The position numbers were made by a program, and so were the translations under genes. Below the pieces are notes generated by a model that searched no databases, was not told the origin of the DNA, and was given only the letters and a program-made list of their open reading frames with translations. From Pseudarthrobacter oxydans (GTDB lineage: Bacteria > Actinomycetota > Actinomycetes > Actinomycetales > Micrococcaceae), in the NCBI RefSeq assembly GCF_034258515.1, contig NZ_CP139438.1, positions 3,472,001-3,536,000 of the forward strand: a DNA stretch of 64,000 bases. The letters run 5' to 3'. Below, in pieces: positions 60,267 to 64,000 of this stretch (its first letter is position 1; each line of letters begins with the position of its first letter).

Positions 60267-61550
60267 GTGACAACCGGCTTGAATGAAATTTCCGGAAAAA
60301 TGAAGGCCGCCAAGACACCGAAGCCGCTGAGGGTGGTGCTCTACTCCCACGATTCGCAGGGCCTTGGCCATAGCCGCCGCAACCTGGCCTTGGCGCATGC
60401 GCTCTCGCGCGGGTTGCCGGGGCTGACCGGCCGTCCCGTGAGCGGCCTGCTGATCACGGGCGAGCCGAACGCCCCGCGTTTCTGCGCGCCCGTTGGCTGG
60501 GACTGGGTCCTGCTGCCCGGAATCCAGAAGGGTCCGAACGGCTACGAGCCCCGCCACCTCCAGGTTGGACAGCCCAAACTCGTGCGGATCCGTTCGCGGA
60601 TCCTGGCCGCCGTCACCAAACAGTTCAAGCCGCATCTGGTCATCGTAGACCGGCACGCCTTCGGTGTTGACAACGAACTGGCCCGTGCCCTCGGCCGGCT
60701 CCGGACGGCAAAGCCCAACTGCCGGGTGGTGCTTGGCCTTCGGGAAGTCCTGGACTCTCCCTCTGCCGCCCGGCGGGAATGGCGGGCTTTGGGCGATCTT
60801 TCGCGGGTGCGTGAGGCCTTTGATGAAGTCTGGGTCTATGGGGACCCGGCCGTCCACGATCCCCTGAGCACCGGGGAGGTGCCGCAGGAACTGGAGGACC
60901 TCGTCCGGTTTACCGGCTACCTCGCCGCGAACCGGCACTCAGCCCAGCCAGGCCCCGAATCCCGCAGCCCCTACGTGCTGACGCTCGCAGGCGGGGGCGG
61001 CGACGGCCTGGAGGTTACGCTCACGGCCGCCCGAGCGGAAGTACCGGCCGGCTATGAGCACCTGGTGGTGACCGGGCCGAACATGCCGATGGGACACCGG
61101 GCCGAAGTGGAGCGCGCTGCCGGCGCCTCCGTGACAGTCGTAGGCTCAGTGCGGGACGCCCTGCCGGAGATCAGGGACGCGGCTGCGGTGGTCTCCATGG
61201 GAGGGTACAACAGCGTCTGCGAGATCATGAGCACCACAACCCCGGCGCTGATTGTCCCCCGCACCAGTCCCCGCCGGGAGCAGCTGATACGGGCCAAGGC
61301 CCTGGCCGACCGGGGGCTCATTGATCTTTGCCGGCCCGAAGCGTTCACCCCCGAGGCCTTGGGTGCATGGTTCCGCTCCGCAGCGGGCTCCTCCACCACC
61401 CGCACCGGCATTTCGCTGAGCGGGCTGGAGACGGTGTGCGGCCTTGCTGCCGGGCTGCTCGCTAGCCCGGTAACACGCCGGAGATCGGCCCCGGCAGTAA
61501 TCCAGCACCCTGGGATCCGCTCGGACTGGAGGAACCGTGCAGCTGTCTGA
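60267..61550 (+). CDS. GT28/MurG-like glycosyltransferase
   Basis: A ~427-residue glycosyltransferase of the GT-B type. RVVLYSHDSQGLGHSRRNLALAHAL opens the N-terminal domain and the C-terminal nucleotide-sugar site has SMGGYNSVCEIMSTTTPALIVPRTSPRREQLIRAKALADRG. No signal peptide. GTG 60267 is used, but GGGAG is almost adjacent; TTG 60279 may be the true start. It overlaps the following glycosyltransferase gene by 14 bp. Confidence 0.8.
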   Translation: MTTGLNEISGKMKAAKTPKPLRVVLYSHDSQGLGHSRRNLALAHALSRGLPGLTGRPVSGLLITGEPNAPRFCAPVGWDWVLLPGIQKGPNGYEPRHLQVGQPKLVRIRSRILAAVTKQFKPHLVIVDRHAFGVDNELARALGRLRTAKPNCRVVLGLREVLDSPSAARREWRALGDLSRVREAFDEVWVYGDPAVHDPLSTGEVPQELEDLVRFTGYLAANRHSAQPGPESRSPYVLTLAGGGGDGLEVTLTAARAEVPAGYEHLVVTGPNMPMGHRAEVERAAGASVTVVGSVRDALPEIRDAAAVVSMGGYNSVCEIMSTTTPALIVPRTSPRREQLIRAKALADRGLIDLCRPEAFTPEALGAWFRSAAGSSTTRTGISLSGLETVCGLAAGLLASPVTRRRSAPAVIQHPGIRSDWRNRAAV

Positions 61551-62868
61551 GCAGGTTCGCACCGGATATGTGCTGAAGGTTTACCCCAGGTTTTCGGAGA
61601 CCTTTATCGTTACCGAGATCCTCGCAAGGGAAGCGGCGGGGGAAGACATCCACATTTTTTCGCTCCGCCAGGCCTCGGATCCCCGTTTCCACCCGGAACT
61701 CGCCCGCGTGCAGGCCCCTGTGACATACCTCGGCAGGCCCGCCAGGCTCGCAGAAGGATGGATGGTCATCGCCGAGGCGGAGAGGACTGTTCCCGGGTTC
61801 GGCGCATCCTTCGCCCGCATGCTGCCCGAGCTTGCCAGGGCAGATGCAGGGGAAGTGCACCAGGGCATTGAATTGGCGGTTCAGGCAACCCGCCGGGGAA
61901 TCACGCACCTGCACGCGCACTTTGGGAGCCTCGCTGCCCGGACGGCGGCGATCGCCGCTGCACTGGCCGGCATACGTTTTTCGTTCACGGCCCATGCCAA
62001 GGATCTCTTCCATGAAGCTGTTGACGAGGACGTTCTGCGGTCACTGATGGCATCGGCCTCGCACGTGGTGACCGTCAGCGACTTCAATGCCGGCTTCCTG
62101 CGGGCCATTGCGCCGGACTCCGCCGGCAAAGTGCGGCGCATCTACAACGGCCTCGAACTGGGACGGTTTCCCTACCTGCCGCCGTCCGCCCTGCATTCAC
62201 CCCTGCGGATTGCGGCCGTGGGCCGCCTGGTGGAGAAAAAGGGCTTCCGGCACCTCATTGATGCAGTGGCTGCCCTGCAGGCCGCGGGGGTCAGCACCGT
62301 GACGCGGATCGCGGGCGGCGGAGAACTGGAGGAAGACCTGGCAGGCCGGATTGCGCGGCTCGGGCTTGAACGCAGCGTGGAACTGCTGGGACCCCGCACG
62401 CAGAACGAGGTGATCGAGCTGCTGCGGTGGGCCGATGTGTTCGTGGCGCCCTGTGTTGTGGGTGCTGACGGCAACACCGACGGGCTTCCCACCGTACTGC
62501 TCGAAGCCATGGCTTTGGGGGTCCCGGTGGTGGCCAGCGCCGTCACCGGCATCCCCGAGGTGGTGGGGCACGACGACGGCGGGAGACAGACCGGTATTCT
62601 TACGGTCCCGGGCAGCACCGGCGAGCTCGTCGCCGCCTTGCAGGAGGTCACCCGGCCGGGTTTCGACCGGATCGGCATGGCTGGCGCCGCCAGGAGGCTC
62701 GTGGAACGGAACTTCGATGCGGCCATCCAGTCAGCGGCCCTGAGGGATCTGCAGTACCAGAGCACCGCTGTCCATTCCAGGTCTCAGCCCGGGCGGGCCA
62801 CCCCTGTGGACTTCGCACCAGCTGATGCGGCCCTGAGCCCTGTCCTGACACAATCCGCAGGCCGCTGA
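61537..62868 (+). CDS. GT4-family glycosyltransferase (colanic-acid-like)
   Basis: A 443-residue GT-B enzyme: YPRFSETFIVTEILARE near the N-terminus, HLHAHFGSLAARTAAIAA, and a C-terminal Glycos_transf_1 domain from ~215 (VGRLVEKKGFRHLIDAV, VFVAPCVVGADGNTDGLPTVLLEAMALGVPVVASAVTGIPE). It probably builds a surface polysaccharide with its neighbours. GGAGG precedes GTG 61537. Confidence 0.9.
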   Translation: MQLSEQVRTGYVLKVYPRFSETFIVTEILAREAAGEDIHIFSLRQASDPRFHPELARVQAPVTYLGRPARLAEGWMVIAEAERTVPGFGASFARMLPELARADAGEVHQGIELAVQATRRGITHLHAHFGSLAARTAAIAAALAGIRFSFTAHAKDLFHEAVDEDVLRSLMASASHVVTVSDFNAGFLRAIAPDSAGKVRRIYNGLELGRFPYLPPSALHSPLRIAAVGRLVEKKGFRHLIDAVAALQAAGVSTVTRIAGGGELEEDLAGRIARLGLERSVELLGPRTQNEVIELLRWADVFVAPCVVGADGNTDGLPTVLLEAMALGVPVVASAVTGIPEVVGHDDGGRQTGILTVPGSTGELVAALQEVTRPGFDRIGMAGAARRLVERNFDAAIQSAALRDLQYQSTAVHSRSQPGRATPVDFAPADAALSPVLTQSAGR

Positions 62869-62871
62869 GCA

Positions 62872-64000
62872 ATGGCCGGCGGGGTATCAGCTGGGGTGGC
62901 GGCAATGGCTGGAAGACGGGTGGCTTATCTTTCCGTCGATCCCGGCGTTCCTGTGTTCGGGAGCAAAGGCGCGTCCGTCCACGTCCAGGAAATTGTCCGC
63001 AGCTGGCGCAACCGCGGGGCCGAGGTGACGATCTACTGCACACGGAGCGGGACGGACGTTCCTCCCGACCTGGCAGACGTCCCTGTCGTGGTGCACCCCA
63101 TCAAGGCCGCCACAGGCGGGAATCGTGAGCGGGCACAGGTGCGGGCTGCGGAAAGCCTTGCTGCGCAGGTGATTCGGGATGGCGCCGATGCCGTCTACGA
63201 GCGCTACTCCCTGTTCAGCGACGCACTCCAGCGCGTCACGGAGGCATTGCGGATTCCCGGCTTCCTGGAGGTCAACGCACCGCTCATTGACGAACAGCGC
63301 AAGTACCGGGAGATCCACGACGAGGAAGCAGCCCTTGACTGCCTGCGCGGCCAGGTCCGGGCCGCCAGCACGGTTGCCTGCGTTTCGGCACCCGTCCGTG
63401 ACTGGGTGCTGGACCGTACCGGCCCTGGCGCGCGGCACGTGATCGTCACCCCGAACGGTGTGAACGGCCACCGCATCAGGCCGTCACCCGAGACCGCGGG
63501 CAGGCCGGTTGTGGTGTTTGTCGGGACACTGAAGCCATGGCACGGTGTGCGGACGCTGCTGGAAGCCCAGGCTGCTGCCTCACGCGTTTGGGCACTGAAG
63601 ATCGTAGGCGACGGACCCGAGGGGCCAGCGCTGCGCGCCCTCGCTGCGGATCTGGAGCTGGACGTCGAGTTCACCGGTGCTGTTCCGCCGGACGATATCC
63701 CCGCCGCCCTGGCCGGCTGTGCAATCGGGGTGGCCCCCTATCCTGCCCTGGACGATGACGCGGAACACTACTTTTCTCCTTTGAAGATCTACGAGTACTG
63801 CGCGGCCGGCCTTCCGGTCGTGGCCTCACGGGTGGGCCAGGTTCCCGGAATCATCGAGCACGGGGTCACCGGCCTGCTCGTGGATCCTTCCAATGCCGGC
63901 CGGCTGGCAGGTGCCATCGATTCCCTCGTTGCGGCTCCAGGCACCCGGGCTGCGATGTCGGCAGCCGCCCGGCGCGTTGTCCTGGAGCGGCACAGCTGGG
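62872..64000 (+). CDS. GT4-family glycosyltransferase, cut by window end
   Basis: At least 376 residues, running off the right edge. The N-terminal domain includes VAYLSVDPGVPVFGSKGASVHVQ and ...DAVYERYSLFSDAL. The C-terminal Glycos_transf_1 block includes VVFVGTLKPWHGVRTLLEAQAAAS, IVGDGPEGPAL and YFSPLKIYEYCAAGLPVVAS. ATG 62872 lies 4 bp after the previous stop; ATG 62905 is an alternative. Third gene of a glycosyltransferase run. Confidence 0.85.
   Translation, partial: MAGGVSAGVAAMAGRRVAYLSVDPGVPVFGSKGASVHVQEIVRSWRNRGAEVTIYCTRSGTDVPPDLADVPVVVHPIKAATGGNRERAQVRAAESLAAQVIRDGADAVYERYSLFSDALQRVTEALRIPGFLEVNAPLIDEQRKYREIHDEEAALDCLRGQVRAASTVACVSAPVRDWVLDRTGPGARHVIVTPNGVNGHRIRPSPETAGRPVVVFVGTLKPWHGVRTLLEAQAAASRVWALKIVGDGPEGPALRALAADLELDVEFTGAVPPDDIPAALAGCAIGVAPYPALDDDAEHYFSPLKIYEYCAAGLPVVASRVGQVPGIIEHGVTGLLVDPSNAGRLAGAIDSLVAAPGTRAAMSAAARRVVLERHSW

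Noticed and set aside
1..64000. tRNA, rRNA, tmRNA or known riboswitch
   Set aside because: None was recognised by eye on either strand. A tRNAscan/Infernal run would be needed to exclude small ones fully.

Overview
The window is high-GC DNA with Shine-Dalgarno-led ATG/GTG/TTG starts and actinobacterial families (DUF3040, ANTAR proteins, class F sortase, DUF2254, Csp-type copper storage protein). It most resembles a Micrococcaceae chromosome of the Arthrobacter/Pseudarthrobacter type. No rRNA, tRNA, CRISPR array, intact transposase or phage genes were seen. Genus assignment is inference from gene content.

Layout. 0-1.2 kb: end of an iron-transport (Tp34/P19-like) gene and a membrane protein. 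1.2-2.15 kb: a non-coding stretch full of structured repeats. 2.2-13.6 kb: two 2-hydroxyacid (lactate/glycolate) loci. Each has an LctP-type permease, an FAD-linked dehydrogenase and a GntR/FCD regulator, and the second is divergent from malate synthase aceB. 13.8-28.6 kb: mixed small metabolic and stress genes, including a flavodoxin-like protein, cupin, SulP transporter with divergent MerR, copper storage protein with small partners, DUF2254, CsbD, ArsR/MFS pair, GAF-ANTAR regulator and APC permease. An SDR and a DUF421/ion-channel region are visibly decayed. 28.7-33.1 kb: nhaA, a surface protein with a neighbouring class F sortase, a lipoprotein and a PAS-ANTAR regulator. 33.2-37.3 kb: copper locus with a CsoR-type operator, HMA chaperone, CPH-type P-ATPase, a DUF6153-like protein and a DUF305 lipoprotein. 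37.5-50.4 kb: monooxygenases, LMW phosphatase, LytR-CpsA-Psr protein, PhoD, histidine phosphatase, NAD(P)HX dehydratase, Hsp20 and oligopeptidase B. 51.2-58.4 kb: an adenylation-carrier-acyltransferase fusion, then a compact gene set encoding an internally duplicated acidic protein, an M50 metalloprotease with a PqqD-like N-terminus, a DUF2945 protein and a sulfide:quinone reductase-like flavoprotein. 58.5-64 kb: ackA, a disordered protein and three glycosyltransferases, the last cut by the window edge.

Working together: permease, dehydrogenase and malate synthase would carry glycolate through glyoxylate to malate. The copper genes at 18-19 kb and 33-37 kb give storage, chaperoning and export. 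The 53.9-58.4 kb set is the best candidate for an undescribed system, because a repeat protein lies 6 bp from a membrane protease with a RiPP-recognition-like domain.

Four dispersed non-coding repeat families recur between genes: 32-nt tandem units at four loci, two ~62-bp palindromes around an SRPBCC gene, two ~110-bp units at 1.2-2.0 kb, and long GGTCAC-ended inverted repeats. The 1.5-1.6 kb stretch also holds two hairpins with exactly complementary loops.
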